Numbered from the stretch's first letter, positions 1 to 8,922 are shown. The stretch: DNA of 38,077 nt from Acinetobacter pragensis (GCF_001605895.1 NZ_LUAW01000032.1:1-38077), one strand, 5' to 3'. Notes: generated by a model from the sequence alone, not told the origin. Made by a program: numbers and translations.

Positions 1-71
1 CGATTGCGCTTTTAATTTGATTTGAAATAGCTTTTTCATGCTTTTGAAAATTCGCGTGGCCTAAAACTGCA

Positions 72-250
72 ATGAATCAAACCGTCCATGAACCAATGGA
101 AATCTCTGCACACATCCGTGTTTTGGATGAATGGCAAGATACAATTCCAGAGGATCTCTACATTCCTCCCGCCGCATTTGAAATTCTTTTAGAACATTTC
201 GAAGGGCCGCTCGACTTTCTTATTTACCTGATTCAAAAAAATGGCTTTGA
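72..250 (+). pseudogene. scpA: scpA 5' fragment (segregation and condensation protein A, truncated)
   Basis: The first roughly 59 codons match the N-terminus of ScpA, the kleisin subunit that bridges the SMC ATPase heads in chromosome condensation. The diagnostic FEGPLDFLIYLIQKNGFDLL block is intact. A complete ScpA is about 250-280 residues. Here the family resemblance stops after FDLL, and the frame closes 12 codons later at a stop (294-296) within unrelated sequence. An in-frame stop at 45-47 and the ATG at 72 fix the start, but no strong ribosome binding site is visible. Most of the kleisin is missing, so no function is expected. An intact scpA may exist elsewhere in the genome, which this window cannot show. 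Confidence 0.8.
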
Positions 251-547
251 TCTCTTGGCAATGAAGCGGATGACCGCACGATCGTTGGGGCGCTGAATCC
301 GAAGGGCAACCCGTTCGGCAAAAAAGTGCATGCCTTGTATTCCTCTGATTCAGGACATTGGGATGTTCCTGAACTGACTGAACCGCTTGCTGAAGCCTAC
401 GATTTGGTGCGTGAAGGCGCAATCACCGAAGAGGATTTTAAAGCCTTGGTTTTTGATCACCCTTACAGTTTTTATACCGCCAATAATCCGGACTTCTTTA
501 AAGGCACGCAGGTCGAGCAGAAGCTGCAGAAAAACTGGGCTGCATAA
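251..547 (+). pseudogene. Amidohydrolase family 3' fragment
   Basis: In the frame running from about 251 to the stop at 547, roughly 98 codons match the C-terminus of metal-dependent amidohydrolases of the amidohydrolase-2 (TIM-barrel) type. The pattern SDSGHWDVPELTEPL, then an EAYDLV helix, and finally NPDFFKGT is characteristic of the end of that family. The N-terminal two thirds, with the metal-binding HxH motif, are absent. An in-frame stop at 248-250 lies just upstream, and the frame meets the scpA fragment around 247-260. The first in-frame ATG (329) would give only 72 residues. It is a remnant without catalytic capacity. Confidence 0.75.
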
Positions 548-557
548 CACACATTTA

Positions 558-604
558 TTCCCCCTGTCATGATGAATCCCGCGTTTGGCGCGGGGTAGGG
601 GGAA
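558..604. other. Nested stem-loop between amidohydrolase remnant and porin gene
   Basis: An outer arm TTCCCCCT (558-565) pairs with AGGGGGAA (597-604). An inner arm CCCGC pairs with GCGGG around a short loop near 578-595. A T-rich stretch (606-616) follows on the plus strand, so the element could terminate transcription from the broken gene upstream. It could also act in the leader of the porin operon. Function is inferred only from the inverted repeats. Confidence 0.5.
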
Positions 605-641
605 CTTTGCTTTTTGAATAAATTTTGAGGTGAAATTGAGA

Positions 642-2135
642 ATGAAAAGACACACTTTAACTGCTGCGATTGGATTGATCCTGAGCACGACGTCAACCTA
701 TAGCCTTGCTCAGAATGCATCTTTGGATCAGGAGTTGGTGGGGCTAAAACAGCAGATTCAAGCTTTGCAGCAGCGTGTCAATGCGGTTGAAGCGGCATCG
801 CAGCAAAAAGCGGTTCCTGCAGCAAAAACGGCGTGGGCTGAAAGCACTGCGGATGCGCAGCAGGACGGCGGCATCAGCGCTGATGAAGCCGCTGAAGAGA
901 CGGTTTTAGCGGCAACGTCGGATGATGTGGATGGCCTGAAAAGTGATTTGGAAAATTATAAATATGACCAGTCACGCCAATATGAGCGTCAAACGGTGAA
1001 GTCTACCCGGGATGCAACACTGTATGGCACCGTACAGCTGCGCGCGAATACTCAGGACAATAATGGTGTGGTCGGTGCCAACAAATCGACTTTTGATATC
1101 GGGACAGCGCTGATTGGGATACGCGGCAATTTATTCCGGGACTATAACGAAGGCAAAAATCTGGATTATCAATTGTCATTTGGCTACGGCAAGCGCAATG
1201 ACGGCAGCAACAACAGCAATTTCAACTTGCTGGATGCCTTTATCCGCTATAACGCATTTTCGACCAACTCAGGCTTGGAAACGCCCAAGCTGAATTTCAC
1301 TTTGGGCCAGCAGCTATTGCCGTTTGGTCTGGATGTGCAGTCCCCTGAAGATTTGCGTCCAACCATCACTACAGCTGCGGCGCCGACATACTTGGGCTTA
1401 TTTACCCGGCAAAATGGCTTTATTGTGCGCGGCGATGTGAAACCGTTTGTAGATTTCGGTTCGAATTACCGGGCTCCATTGTTTGAATACGCGCTGGGTG
1501 TGACCAATGGCAATGGCAGCAATAAGTCCGATGACAATAACGGCAAAGACTATATTGGACGCGCGGCATTCACTTTGCCTGTGGACTACGCCAGCATTTT
1601 CCGCGAGCTGAAATTCGGCGCTTCCTATATTAAAGGCGAAGCGAAAATTACTGGGGCAGGTTTAAGCGACAGTAAAGCGAAACGTGACCGTTTAGGATTT
1701 GATGTCTATTACAACCATGCGCCATTCGGCGTGACGTATGAATATCTGCAAGGCAAAACAGATTATGTCGATACGGCCAATACTGAGATTAAACAGGCCA
1801 AATCGGAAGGCCATACCTTTACTGCGTTCTATACGCTGGGCGATCAGTTCTATAACAGCATTAAATCCAATGCCAAGTTTGACGATTTCTGGCCCAAGTC
1901 GATACAGGGCTATTACCGCTTTGACCGCTTCAATCCAAATAAAAATCAAAAAGACTATTTGGATGCCGCCAGCGGCCGCACCGGTGAATATGACATTCAT
2001 TCACTGGGCTTGAATTTCTTCTTTGCGCAAACCACCAAGCTGCAGCTGCAGCTGAATCACTATTTATTTGACATTGAAACAGCGAATCAAAAAGACACGA
2101 ATGAGCTGCAGGCTCAAGTTCAGTACACATTTTAA
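642..2135 (+). CDS. Outer-membrane porin with coiled-coil N-terminus (OprO/OprP-like), organosulfur cluster
   Basis: This is a predicted outer-membrane beta-barrel channel of 497 residues. A signal peptide (MKRHTLTAAIGLILS...SLA) is followed by a helical heptad-rich segment (about residues 26-55), an acidic linker, and a long region of alternating aromatic/polar strands ending in QVQYTF, with the terminal Phe typical of porins. The layout resembles the phosphate-selective porin O/P family, but the neighbours are sulfonate-type transport genes, so the substrate is probably an organosulfur anion. I chose ATG 642, with GAGG about 11 bases upstream; a GTG at 630 would add four residues but lacks a spaced ribosome binding site. 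The protein has no Cys, and no Met after the start. It is the first gene of an operon running to 8871. The precise substrate is unknown. Confidence 0.8.
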   Translation: MKRHTLTAAIGLILSTTSTYSLAQNASLDQELVGLKQQIQALQQRVNAVEAASQQKAVPAAKTAWAESTADAQQDGGISADEAAEETVLAATSDDVDGLKSDLENYKYDQSRQYERQTVKSTRDATLYGTVQLRANTQDNNGVVGANKSTFDIGTALIGIRGNLFRDYNEGKNLDYQLSFGYGKRNDGSNNSNFNLLDAFIRYNAFSTNSGLETPKLNFTLGQQLLPFGLDVQSPEDLRPTITTAAAPTYLGLFTRQNGFIVRGDVKPFVDFGSNYRAPLFEYALGVTNGNGSNKSDDNNGKDYIGRAAFTLPVDYASIFRELKFGASYIKGEAKITGAGLSDSKAKRDRLGFDVYYNHAPFGVTYEYLQGKTDYVDTANTEIKQAKSEGHTFTAFYTLGDQFYNSIKSNAKFDDFWPKSIQGYYRFDRFNPNKNQKDYLDAASGRTGEYDIHSLGLNFFFAQTTKLQLQLNHYLFDIETANQKDTNELQAQVQYTF

Positions 2136-2159
2136 TTTTTATATACAGGCTATTTAACA

Positions 2160-3215
2160 ATGAAGACATTTTCTCAAAAAATTACCGCAGCTTTTCTGGC
2201 GCTTTCGGCATTGGGCATCAGCATTCACATTCAAGCTGCAGCGCCGAAAGAGATCCGCATTTCAGTTTCCAGCGCTGGTGAAGGCGGCAAGCCGCGTGTG
2301 GGCAGCAGCTATGTTGCCAGCGCGCAAGCGCGCGGTGTGCTTGAGCAGGAATTTAAAAAAGACGGCATTAAAGTCACCTGGCTGTTTTTCCCCGGCGCCG
2401 GCCCGGCAACCAATGAGGCTTTAGCCAACGGCAAAGTCGATTTTGCGCTTCATGGCGACTTGCCCTCTATTGTTGGCCGTTCCACAGGGCTTAAAACCAA
2501 GCTGCTGCTGAGTACAGGCCGTTTTGGGCCTGTGTATGTGGTTGTGCCTTCAGATTCAAAAGCCAAAACACTGGCCGATTTGAAAGGAAAGAAATTCTCT
2601 AACTTTAAAGGCACCAATGGGCAAATTGTGCTGGAGCGTGTGCTGGCCAAAAACGGCTTAAGCAATAAAGATCTGCGCATCATCAGTCAGGATGGATATT
2701 CTGCACGGACTGCGCTGGCCACAGGCGATATTGATGCAACGATTACCTCGCCGTGGAGTTTGGAAGCCCGCGGTGTTGCAAAGCGTTTAGTGACGATCAA
2801 TGACCGCACGGTGTCGCCGCTGTCGAGTTTTTGGGTTACGGAAAGTTTTGAGAAGCAGTATCCGGACATTGTGCAGCGCGTCGTTACCACCCTAGTCAAG
2901 CAGGCGAGATGGAGCTCAGATGAAGCCAACCGCACGGCGCAATACAAACTTTGGGCGCAAAGCGGCATTCCATTTGTCGATTATAAAAAAGACTTTGACG
3001 GCGAGCCGTTAAAAAACCGCGTCAATCCATTATTGGATGAATTTCATCATGCGCAAATTGATGACGCTGTACGCATTGCCAAAGCCAACCGTTTGATTCG
3101 CCGGGATGTGGAAACCAAAACATGGTATGAGCCGAAGTATTTGAACAATGCATTGAAAGAGCTGAACCTGCAAGGCTATTGGACGGAATTTAATGCCAAA
3201 GGCCAGCCGAAATAA
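2160..3215 (+). CDS. ABC transporter substrate-binding protein, SsuA/TauA-like
   Basis: This is a periplasmic binding protein of the nitrate/sulfonate/taurine family (351 residues). A signal peptide ends near IHIQA/AAPKE. The body shows the family's two-lobe pattern: the FFPGAGPATNEALANGKVDFA block, the LADLKGKKF block and the YSARTALATGDIDATI block are characteristic of aliphatic-sulfonate binding proteins. It delivers substrate to one of the permeases downstream. It contains no Cys, and no Met other than the initiator, as does the porin before it (gap 24 bases). The binding site cannot be read by eye, so sulfonate versus sulfone or sulfate ester is open. Confidence 0.85.
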   Translation: MKTFSQKITAAFLALSALGISIHIQAAAPKEIRISVSSAGEGGKPRVGSSYVASAQARGVLEQEFKKDGIKVTWLFFPGAGPATNEALANGKVDFALHGDLPSIVGRSTGLKTKLLLSTGRFGPVYVVVPSDSKAKTLADLKGKKFSNFKGTNGQIVLERVLAKNGLSNKDLRIISQDGYSARTALATGDIDATITSPWSLEARGVAKRLVTINDRTVSPLSSFWVTESFEKQYPDIVQRVVTTLVKQARWSSDEANRTAQYKLWAQSGIPFVDYKKDFDGEPLKNRVNPLLDEFHHAQIDDAVRIAKANRLIRRDVETKTWYEPKYLNNALKELNLQGYWTEFNAKGQPK

Positions 3216-3226
3216 GGGGTAGGGGA

Positions 3227-4474
3227 ATGATGCCAGTAGAAAATTCGCCAGTGCTTGAACCGCTGAGTTTTAAATTTGCCAGCAGCTTTATTGTGCTGAC
3301 AATTTTAGCTGGCTTAGGGGTCGGCGTGGCGCGTGTGCTGACTTCGCTGTATGCCGTTCATATACAGGCGACGGCGCTGCAGCTGGGCTTAATTGCCGCG
3401 GCGCAAAGCATCGGCCTGCTGTTTATGGCTTTGCCCGTCGGCGTCATGGTGCAGCGTTTCGGCTCTTTGCGTATTTTCTCTTTGGGCAGCCTGATCGGCG
3501 CGGCGCTGTACAGCCTGCAATCGCTGTCCGCCAGCGCATGGTATTTGCTGGCATTAACGGCATTGGTCAGTTTTGTATTGCCGATGCGTTTTGTTTCCAT
3601 CCATACGGTATTTTTGAGCAACTTAAGGCGCTTAGGGCCAGCAAAGGCCGGCTGGTTCCGCGGTTCGCATATGATGGGTTTTTTCCTGATTGCGCCTGCA
3701 CTGACCGTGCTTCTGATTGAGCATGCTGGCTATCACGGCGCTTTTTATGCAGTGGCCGCGCTGTTTCTCACGGCCATGGTTTTTGCGCCTGTCTGCTTCA
3801 GCCGGCAGCCGAGACCGGCTGCTGCATTGCAGAAATTGACTTGGGCTGAAATTGCAGAGCCGCTGAAATTAATCAAAACCCATCCGCATTTGCGCACGGT
3901 GTGCAGCCTGGAGTTCATGAGCAATATCGCGAATAACTATTTTGGTTTTTTTATTGTGGTGATTGCGATTCAAAACTTTCAGCTGCAGGAATCCTTAGCG
4001 GTCATGCTGCTGACAGTGCAGGGCATTGTCTTCGTCGGCAGCCTGTTCAGCCTAGGCGCTTTAGCTGAAATTGCAGGCTATCACAAATTCTATGTAATTG
4101 GCCTCAGCCTGATCAGTTTTGCCCTCATCAGCCTGAGTTTTGCGCAGCAAGTGCTGTGGCTGTGGCCTGCCAGTGTAGCGCTTGGCCTTGGATTGGGCAT
4201 GCTGCATATTGCCAATTTCATGTCTTTTGCCAAAGTCGGTGAACAGACGTCCATGAGCAAAATATCGCCATTGCTGGCCATGGTCGGCCCTGCAGGCGGC
4301 CTGCTGGGCGGCATCGCCGGCGCGATGTTCGGTCAGCAGCTGGGGCTGCAGAATTTATTTGCGCCCATCGGCATCACATTTTTATGCCTGACATTTTTTG
4401 TATTCCGCAACCTGAGCTTTCAGCAATTTTTACAACAAGAACCATCCACTCAATTACAGAGGCAAGAGCCATGA
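3227..4474 (+). CDS. MFS transporter embedded in the ABC operon
   Basis: This is an integral membrane carrier of about 415 residues with roughly 12 hydrophobic segments in two halves. The VMVQRFGSLRIF loop between TM2 and TM3 resembles the major facilitator signature. A central hydrophilic stretch (about residues 190-215) separates the halves. Purine-rich sequence (AAGGGGTAGGGG) precedes the ATG. Its stop codon overlaps the ATG of the next permease gene (ATGA, 4471-4474), so the two are translationally coupled. A secondary carrier inside an ABC operon may export a product or take up a second substrate. No substrate can be assigned. Confidence 0.8.
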   Translation: MMPVENSPVLEPLSFKFASSFIVLTILAGLGVGVARVLTSLYAVHIQATALQLGLIAAAQSIGLLFMALPVGVMVQRFGSLRIFSLGSLIGAALYSLQSLSASAWYLLALTALVSFVLPMRFVSIHTVFLSNLRRLGPAKAGWFRGSHMMGFFLIAPALTVLLIEHAGYHGAFYAVAALFLTAMVFAPVCFSRQPRPAAALQKLTWAEIAEPLKLIKTHPHLRTVCSLEFMSNIANNYFGFFIVVIAIQNFQLQESLAVMLLTVQGIVFVGSLFSLGALAEIAGYHKFYVIGLSLISFALISLSFAQQVLWLWPASVALGLGLGMLHIANFMSFAKVGEQTSMSKISPLLAMVGPAGGLLGGIAGAMFGQQLGLQNLFAPIGITFLCLTFFVFRNLSFQQFLQQEPSTQLQRQEP

Positions 4475-5313
4475 GCCTATCTCAAATCGAGGCGCAGCCG
4501 GTAACTTGGCAAAGTGACCGCAGCGCCTTCAATAAATTTAAACCGTACTTCTTTCACGCCGTGAAACTGATGTGCGGAGCTGCTTTGCCTGCGCTTGTTC
4601 TGTGTATTTGGCATATCGCCGCGCTGCAGCAATGGCTGCCGGAACAAATTCTGCCTTCGCCGCAGCTGGTGTGGTCAACCACGGCTGAATTATGGCAATC
4701 GGGGGATTTGCAAAGCAATTTTGCGATCAGCGCTCAGCGTATTTTGTGGAGTGTCCTGCTGGGCGGCAGTGCCGGATTGGGGCTGGGGATTTGGTTCGCT
4801 TTATCTGAATCTGCGCAGCGTTATGTGCTGCCCAGCATTCAGCTATTAGCGCAATTTCCTATTATTGGCTGGATTCCGCTGCTGATGATTTTTTTAGGAA
4901 TTGATGAAGCGTTAAAAATCACCGCCATTTCGTTGGCTGTGGTGCCGCCGGTCATGATTGCCGTATTCAAAGGCATTCAGCAAGTTCCTGAGCGCTGGCT
5001 GGAAGTTGCGCGCGTTTATCAGTTTTCACCTTGGCAAAGCTTCAGCAAAGTGATTTTGCCAGCGAGTTTGCCGGCCGCAATCAGCGGGCTGCGCCAAGGC
5101 ATTATGCAGGCATGGCTGGCGCTGGTGTTTGTGGAACTGCTTGCCAGCAGTGAAGGAATTGGCTTCCTGATGGTTTGGGGCCGACAGCTGATGCAAATGG
5201 ATATTGTGTACATGGGCATTATTTTGGTGGGCCTGACTGGATTCATTCTGGACAGCGCTTTAGCGCTGGCTGAACGGCTTGCCCGTTTCTATGCAAGCCG
5301 GGTAAGGAGCTGA
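4471..5313 (+). CDS. ABC transporter permease 1 (SsuC/TauC family)
   Basis: This is an inner-membrane permease (280 residues) of the binding-protein-dependent transport family, with about six hydrophobic segments. The cytoplasmic coupling (EAA) loop reads EVARVYQFSPWQSFSKVILP, followed by the usual PASLPAAISGLRQG. I chose the ATG at 4471, which overlaps the MFS stop and has AGAGGCAAGAG upstream, rather than an earlier in-frame ATG at 4384 inside the MFS gene. It probably pairs with the next gene, three bases downstream, as a heterodimeric channel, because neither has an ATPase immediately beside it. Confidence 0.88.
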   Translation: MSLSQIEAQPVTWQSDRSAFNKFKPYFFHAVKLMCGAALPALVLCIWHIAALQQWLPEQILPSPQLVWSTTAELWQSGDLQSNFAISAQRILWSVLLGGSAGLGLGIWFALSESAQRYVLPSIQLLAQFPIIGWIPLLMIFLGIDEALKITAISLAVVPPVMIAVFKGIQQVPERWLEVARVYQFSPWQSFSKVILPASLPAAISGLRQGIMQAWLALVFVELLASSEGIGFLMVWGRQLMQMDIVYMGIILVGLTGFILDSALALAERLARFYASRVRS

Positions 5314-5315
5314 AA

Positions 5316-6146
5316 ATGACAAATATTATTGTTGAGAACCGATTGCCGCACGCTGCTCCGGTTTGGAAAGCAAAAATTGCAGCCGTCAGTCAAGCGCTGC
5401 TGATTCCAGCCCTTTTTATTGCGCTTTGGAGCACCGCCTCTGCGCAGGCTTGGCTTGACCCTAAGCTGATACCGTCACCTTGGAATGTGCTGGCCAGTGC
5501 ACTGCATACGCTTGCACAAGCCGATTTTTGGCAAGGCCTTGCTGCCAGCGTTAGCCGAAATCTGATTGGCTATGCGCTTGGCGCAAGCTTGGGTGTGGCT
5601 TTCGGTGTCGCCTTAGGAACATCTAAATGGGTGAATTGGTTTTTTGCGCCAGGGTTCAACATTTTGCGGCAAATTTCTCTTTTTGCTTGGCTGCCGCTGA
5701 TTTCCACCTTCTTCGGCTATGGCAATGGGGCAAAAATCTTATTTATTACCTTCTCGGTATTTTATCCCGTCGCGCTGCACAGTTTGGAAGGCGTCAGCAG
5801 CATTTCAGCGAAATACCGTGAAGTTGGGCAGGTTTATCAATTTCCTAAAGCGTACGCCTACCGGAAATTAATTTTACCTGCAGCTGGCCCGCAAATTTTT
5901 GTCGGCCTTCAGCTGGGGCTGATTTTTGCGTGGCTGGCGACGGTCGGGTCTGAGTTTCTGCTGGCGAATTATGGCGCGGGCCTCGGGAATTTAGTGATTC
6001 GAGGCCGTGAACAATTCAATGTGCCTCTGATTATTTTAGGCATGCTGGCCATTGGCTGTGTGGGTGTGCTGCTGAATGCGGGGCTGGCGCGGATTGAACG
6101 CCATCTGTTGCGCTGGCAGCGGGCAGGATCGGGAGGAAAGCCATGA
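5316..6146 (+). CDS. ABC transporter permease 2 (SsuC/TauC family)
   Basis: This is the second inner-membrane permease (276 residues), with the same fold as its upstream neighbour but clearly diverged. Its coupling loop reads EVGQVYQFPKAYAYRKLILP. An AAGGAG ribosome binding site precedes the ATG. The stop overlaps the start of the next gene (ATGA at 6143-6146), so permease and lipoprotein are translationally coupled. This tight coupling suggests that permease 2 works with the lipoprotein binding protein. Confidence 0.88.
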   Translation: MTNIIVENRLPHAAPVWKAKIAAVSQALLIPALFIALWSTASAQAWLDPKLIPSPWNVLASALHTLAQADFWQGLAASVSRNLIGYALGASLGVAFGVALGTSKWVNWFFAPGFNILRQISLFAWLPLISTFFGYGNGAKILFITFSVFYPVALHSLEGVSSISAKYREVGQVYQFPKAYAYRKLILPAAGPQIFVGLQLGLIFAWLATVGSEFLLANYGAGLGNLVIRGREQFNVPLIILGMLAIGCVGVLLNAGLARIERHLLRWQRAGSGGKP

Positions 6147-7183
6147 AAACAATATTTCCAGCATTGTGGCATAAAGCGCTCATTGGATTGCTCATCAGCG
6201 GCGGCATTGCGGCGGGTTGCAGCCTGCAGCCGGCCGAAAGCCCTCAAGCTGCAGTCAAGCAGCTGCGCTATCAGAGCTATCCCGGCTTGGTGTCTTTGCC
6301 TGAACTGGCGCAGGACTTGGGCTATTTGGGCGATGTGAAACTGGATTATGTCGGCACTGTTCAGGGCGGGCCGCAAGATCTGCTGACTTTAGTGGCCGGC
6401 GATGTGGATTTTGCCGGCGCATTCAATGGGGCGGTTGTCAAAGTGGCCGCTGCGGGGCTGGACGTGGTGCCGGTAGTCGCTTCCTATGGCAGTGATGCCG
6501 AGCAGAATGTGGGATTTTATGTCTTAGACGGCAGTTCAATCCGCCATCCGCGGGATTTTATCGGCAAGAAAGTCGCAGTCAATGCTTTTGGCGCGCATTA
6601 CGACTTTGTGGTGAAAGACTACTTAGCCCGGCATGGATTAACGGATCAGGAAATTGCGCAAGTGGAACTGATTATGCTCCCGCCGGTCAGTTCAGAGCAG
6701 GCGCTGCGCAATGGACAAATTGATATCGCGGTATTTTCCGGCATCTTAGAGAAGCGCGCTTTAAAAAATGGCGGTGTCCGAAGCTTATTCAAGGACATTG
6801 ATTTATATGGGCCATTTACAGCGGGCAGCTTCTCAATGCGCCGTGATTTTATTGAGCAGAATCCTGATATTGCCGGCCAATTTGTCAGCGGTGTGGCGCG
6901 CGCGCAGGAGTGGCTGCATCATACGCCAAAAGCGCAAATCATTGCGCGGATGGAAAGCATTATCGCCAAGCGCCAGCGCAACGAAACCATGGCATTAATT
7001 CCTTATTACACCGGTACGGGAGTTCATGCAGTAGGCGGGGTTCAAAAAAATGAAGATTTCCAGCCTTGGGTTGATGCGCTGGAAAAAGAGCACAAGTTAA
7101 AACCGGGCCAAATCGATGTCAGCCGCTTATACAGCAATGCATTTAATCCCTATGCGGCAAAAAAGAATGAAGAAGGAAAATAA
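6143..7183 (+). CDS. ABC transporter substrate-binding lipoprotein
   Basis: This is a second solute-binding protein (346 residues), carrying a lipobox GIAAGC (Cys about residue 26), so it should be lipid-anchored to the membrane facing the periplasm. The body resembles the NMT1/ThiY-SsuA group: GTVQGGPQDLLTLVAGDVDF, then DFIGKKVAVN, then SSEQALRNGQIDIAV. The mature protein has one Cys (the lipidated one) and about four Met. It overlaps permease 2 by four bases, and its stop overlaps the ATPase start by one base. Having two binding proteins in one operon points to two substrates or two transporters. Confidence 0.85.
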   Translation: MKTIFPALWHKALIGLLISGGIAAGCSLQPAESPQAAVKQLRYQSYPGLVSLPELAQDLGYLGDVKLDYVGTVQGGPQDLLTLVAGDVDFAGAFNGAVVKVAAAGLDVVPVVASYGSDAEQNVGFYVLDGSSIRHPRDFIGKKVAVNAFGAHYDFVVKDYLARHGLTDQEIAQVELIMLPPVSSEQALRNGQIDIAVFSGILEKRALKNGGVRSLFKDIDLYGPFTAGSFSMRRDFIEQNPDIAGQFVSGVARAQEWLHHTPKAQIIARMESIIAKRQRNETMALIPYYTGTGVHAVGGVQKNEDFQPWVDALEKEHKLKPGQIDVSRLYSNAFNPYAAKKNEEGK

Positions 7184-8019
7184 TGATGACCAGTGCATTA
7201 AATTTAGATCATGTGCGGAAAGTTTTTCCTGCACAGAACCATCCCAGCAGCAAAAACTACAAACCTGAATTTGTGGCGGTTGAAAATGTCACTTTAGATA
7301 TTCAAGAAGGTGAGTTTGTGTCGATTGTCGGCCCGAGCGGCTGCGGTAAATCGACCTTATTGGATTTGATTGCCGGGTTGACCAAGCCGTCTTCCGGCCA
7401 AATTCTGCTGAGCGGCAAGCAAATTACCCAGCCCGGTTTGGACCGGGGCATTGTTTTTCAGCAATATGCGCTTTACCCATGGCTGACAGCGCTGGAAAAC
7501 ATCGAATTCGGCTTAGAAGCCAAAGGCATTGGGGCAAAAATCCGCCGCGAAAAAGCTTCCTATTATTTAAAGCTGGTGGGGCTGTCCGGCTTTGAAAAGC
7601 ATTATCCCAATGAACTGTCTGGCGGCATGAAACAGCGGGTGGCTATTGCGCGCAGCTTGGCCTATGAGCCGGAAATCCTGCTGATGGATGAGCCTTTTGC
7701 AGCGCTGGATGCGCAAACCCGGGAAACACTGCAGGAAGAGCTGATTAAAATTTGGCAAGCCTCAAAAAAAACCATTGTTTTTATTACCCACAGCATTGAT
7801 GAAGCGATTTATTTAAGCCAGCGAGTGGCCATTATGACGTCCAGACCGGGACGGATTAAAGAAATTATTGAAATTCCAGCCAGCTTGCAAAGCTCGGGCG
7901 AGGATGTGCGCTCTACCGCTGAGTACGGCAGAATCCGCCATAAAATCTGGTCGCTTTTGAGCGAAGAAGTCATCAAGGCGCAAGCCCTCGAAAAAGATAA
8001 GCAGCTTGCCCATAACTAA
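7183..8019 (+). CDS. ABC transporter ATPase 1 (SsuB/TauB family)
   Basis: This is the cytoplasmic ATPase of an organosulfur importer (278 residues). Walker A GPSGCGKST, Q-loop VFQQYALYPW, signature LSGGMKQR, Walker B ILLMDEPF and the switch histidine in FITHSIDEA are all intact. The VGPSGCGKSTLLDLIAG and YALYPWL patterns are typical of the nitrate/sulfonate/taurine subfamily. The start may be the ATG at 7183 or the adjacent one at 7186; AGAAGGA lies just upstream. The neighbours on either side are the lipoprotein binding protein and permease 3, which together make a plausible complete transporter. Confidence 0.9.
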   Translation: MMTSALNLDHVRKVFPAQNHPSSKNYKPEFVAVENVTLDIQEGEFVSIVGPSGCGKSTLLDLIAGLTKPSSGQILLSGKQITQPGLDRGIVFQQYALYPWLTALENIEFGLEAKGIGAKIRREKASYYLKLVGLSGFEKHYPNELSGGMKQRVAIARSLAYEPEILLMDEPFAALDAQTRETLQEELIKIWQASKKTIVFITHSIDEAIYLSQRVAIMTSRPGRIKEIIEIPASLQSSGEDVRSTAEYGRIRHKIWSLLSEEVIKAQALEKDKQLAHN

Positions 8020-8040
8020 TTAAAATGAAGGAATAGAATT

Positions 8041-8871
8041 ATGTCATCGACAAAACAGGCGGTCAGCTATACGCAAACGTATAGCCCGATTAAACCCCGG
8101 CTGCAGCTTACATGGCTCAGCAGTCTTTTTAAACGTACCTTCGCGATTGTGCTATTTTTTTTGCTATGGGAAATACTGCCGCGTTCAGGCGCTGTCAGCC
8201 CTGCATTTCTGCCGCCACTGTCCGTGGTGCTGGATACCGCTTGGCAGCTGTTTCAAAGCGGCCAGCTGGGCACACATTTTATTGCTAGCATCAGCCGCTC
8301 TATTATTGGCTTTGTGCTGGCGCTGATCATTGCCATTCCCCTCGGCTTAATTATCGGCTGGTATAAACTGGTCGCGGAAACCTTGAATCCTTTATTGGAG
8401 CTGTTCCGGAACACCACGGCCTTGGCTTTAATGCCTTTATTCATTCTATTTTTAGGCATTGGCGAAGCGTCGAAAATCAGCCTGCTGGTTTACGCGTGCA
8501 CGTGGCCCATTCTGCTGAATACCATTACTGGCGTACAGACGGTAGATCCGCTTTTGATTAAGTCTGCGCGCACCATGGGCTTAAAGCCGCATCAGCTGTT
8601 CAGAAAGGTGATTTTGCCGGCTTCTGTCCCGACCATTTTTGTCGGTATCCGCTTGGCGGGCGCCATTTCTATTCTGGCGCTGGTTGCTGTTGAAATGTTT
8701 GGCGCTAAGGCGGGGCTGGGCTATCTGATTATTTATTCACAATACAGCTTTGAAATTCCGCAAATGTTTGTCGGCATCCTTGTGATTACTTTGGTTGGGT
8801 TGAGCTTTAACTATATTTTATTGGGCATAGAAAAATATTTTACTGCATGGAAAAAAAGCCCGATTGAATAA
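8041..8871 (+). CDS. ABC transporter permease 3 (SsuC/TauC family)
   Basis: This is the third inner-membrane permease of the operon (276 residues), with about six hydrophobic segments. Its coupling loop reads KSARTMGLKPHQLFRKVILP, then PASVPTIFVGIRLAG, and the C-terminus carries AGLGYLIIYSQYSFEIPQM, all normal for the family. It lies 21 bases after ATPase 1, with AAGGA upstream, and is the last gene before a strong terminator. It probably homodimerises with ATPase 1. The gene is intact. Confidence 0.9.
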   Translation: MSSTKQAVSYTQTYSPIKPRLQLTWLSSLFKRTFAIVLFFLLWEILPRSGAVSPAFLPPLSVVLDTAWQLFQSGQLGTHFIASISRSIIGFVLALIIAIPLGLIIGWYKLVAETLNPLLELFRNTTALALMPLFILFLGIGEASKISLLVYACTWPILLNTITGVQTVDPLLIKSARTMGLKPHQLFRKVILPASVPTIFVGIRLAGAISILALVAVEMFGAKAGLGYLIIYSQYSFEIPQMFVGILVITLVGLSFNYILLGIEKYFTAWKKSPIE

Positions 8872-8878
8872 CGTGGTT

Positions 8879-8922
8879 AGATATAAAAAAACAGCGCTCA
8901 AAAATGCTGTTTTTTTATATCT
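8879..8922. terminator. Bidirectional terminator, transport operon / sigma-54 activator
   Basis: A 17-base arm (8879-8895) and its perfect reverse complement (8906-8922) flank a 10-base loop. The stem base is A-rich on one side and T-rich on the other, so it gives a GC-topped hairpin with a T-run in both directions. It serves the plus-strand transport operon and could stop the minus-strand activator transcript. Confidence 0.9.

Noticed and set aside
580..612. Possible sigma-54 promoter before the porin (TTTGGCGCGG and TTTGCT)
   Set aside because: The GG and GC elements do not have the required 12-base offset in any register.
642..2135. Naming the porin OprP/OprO (phosphate porin)
   Set aside because: The fold looks similar, but the genomic context and absence of sulfur amino acids point to organosulfur anions; no phosphate genes are near.
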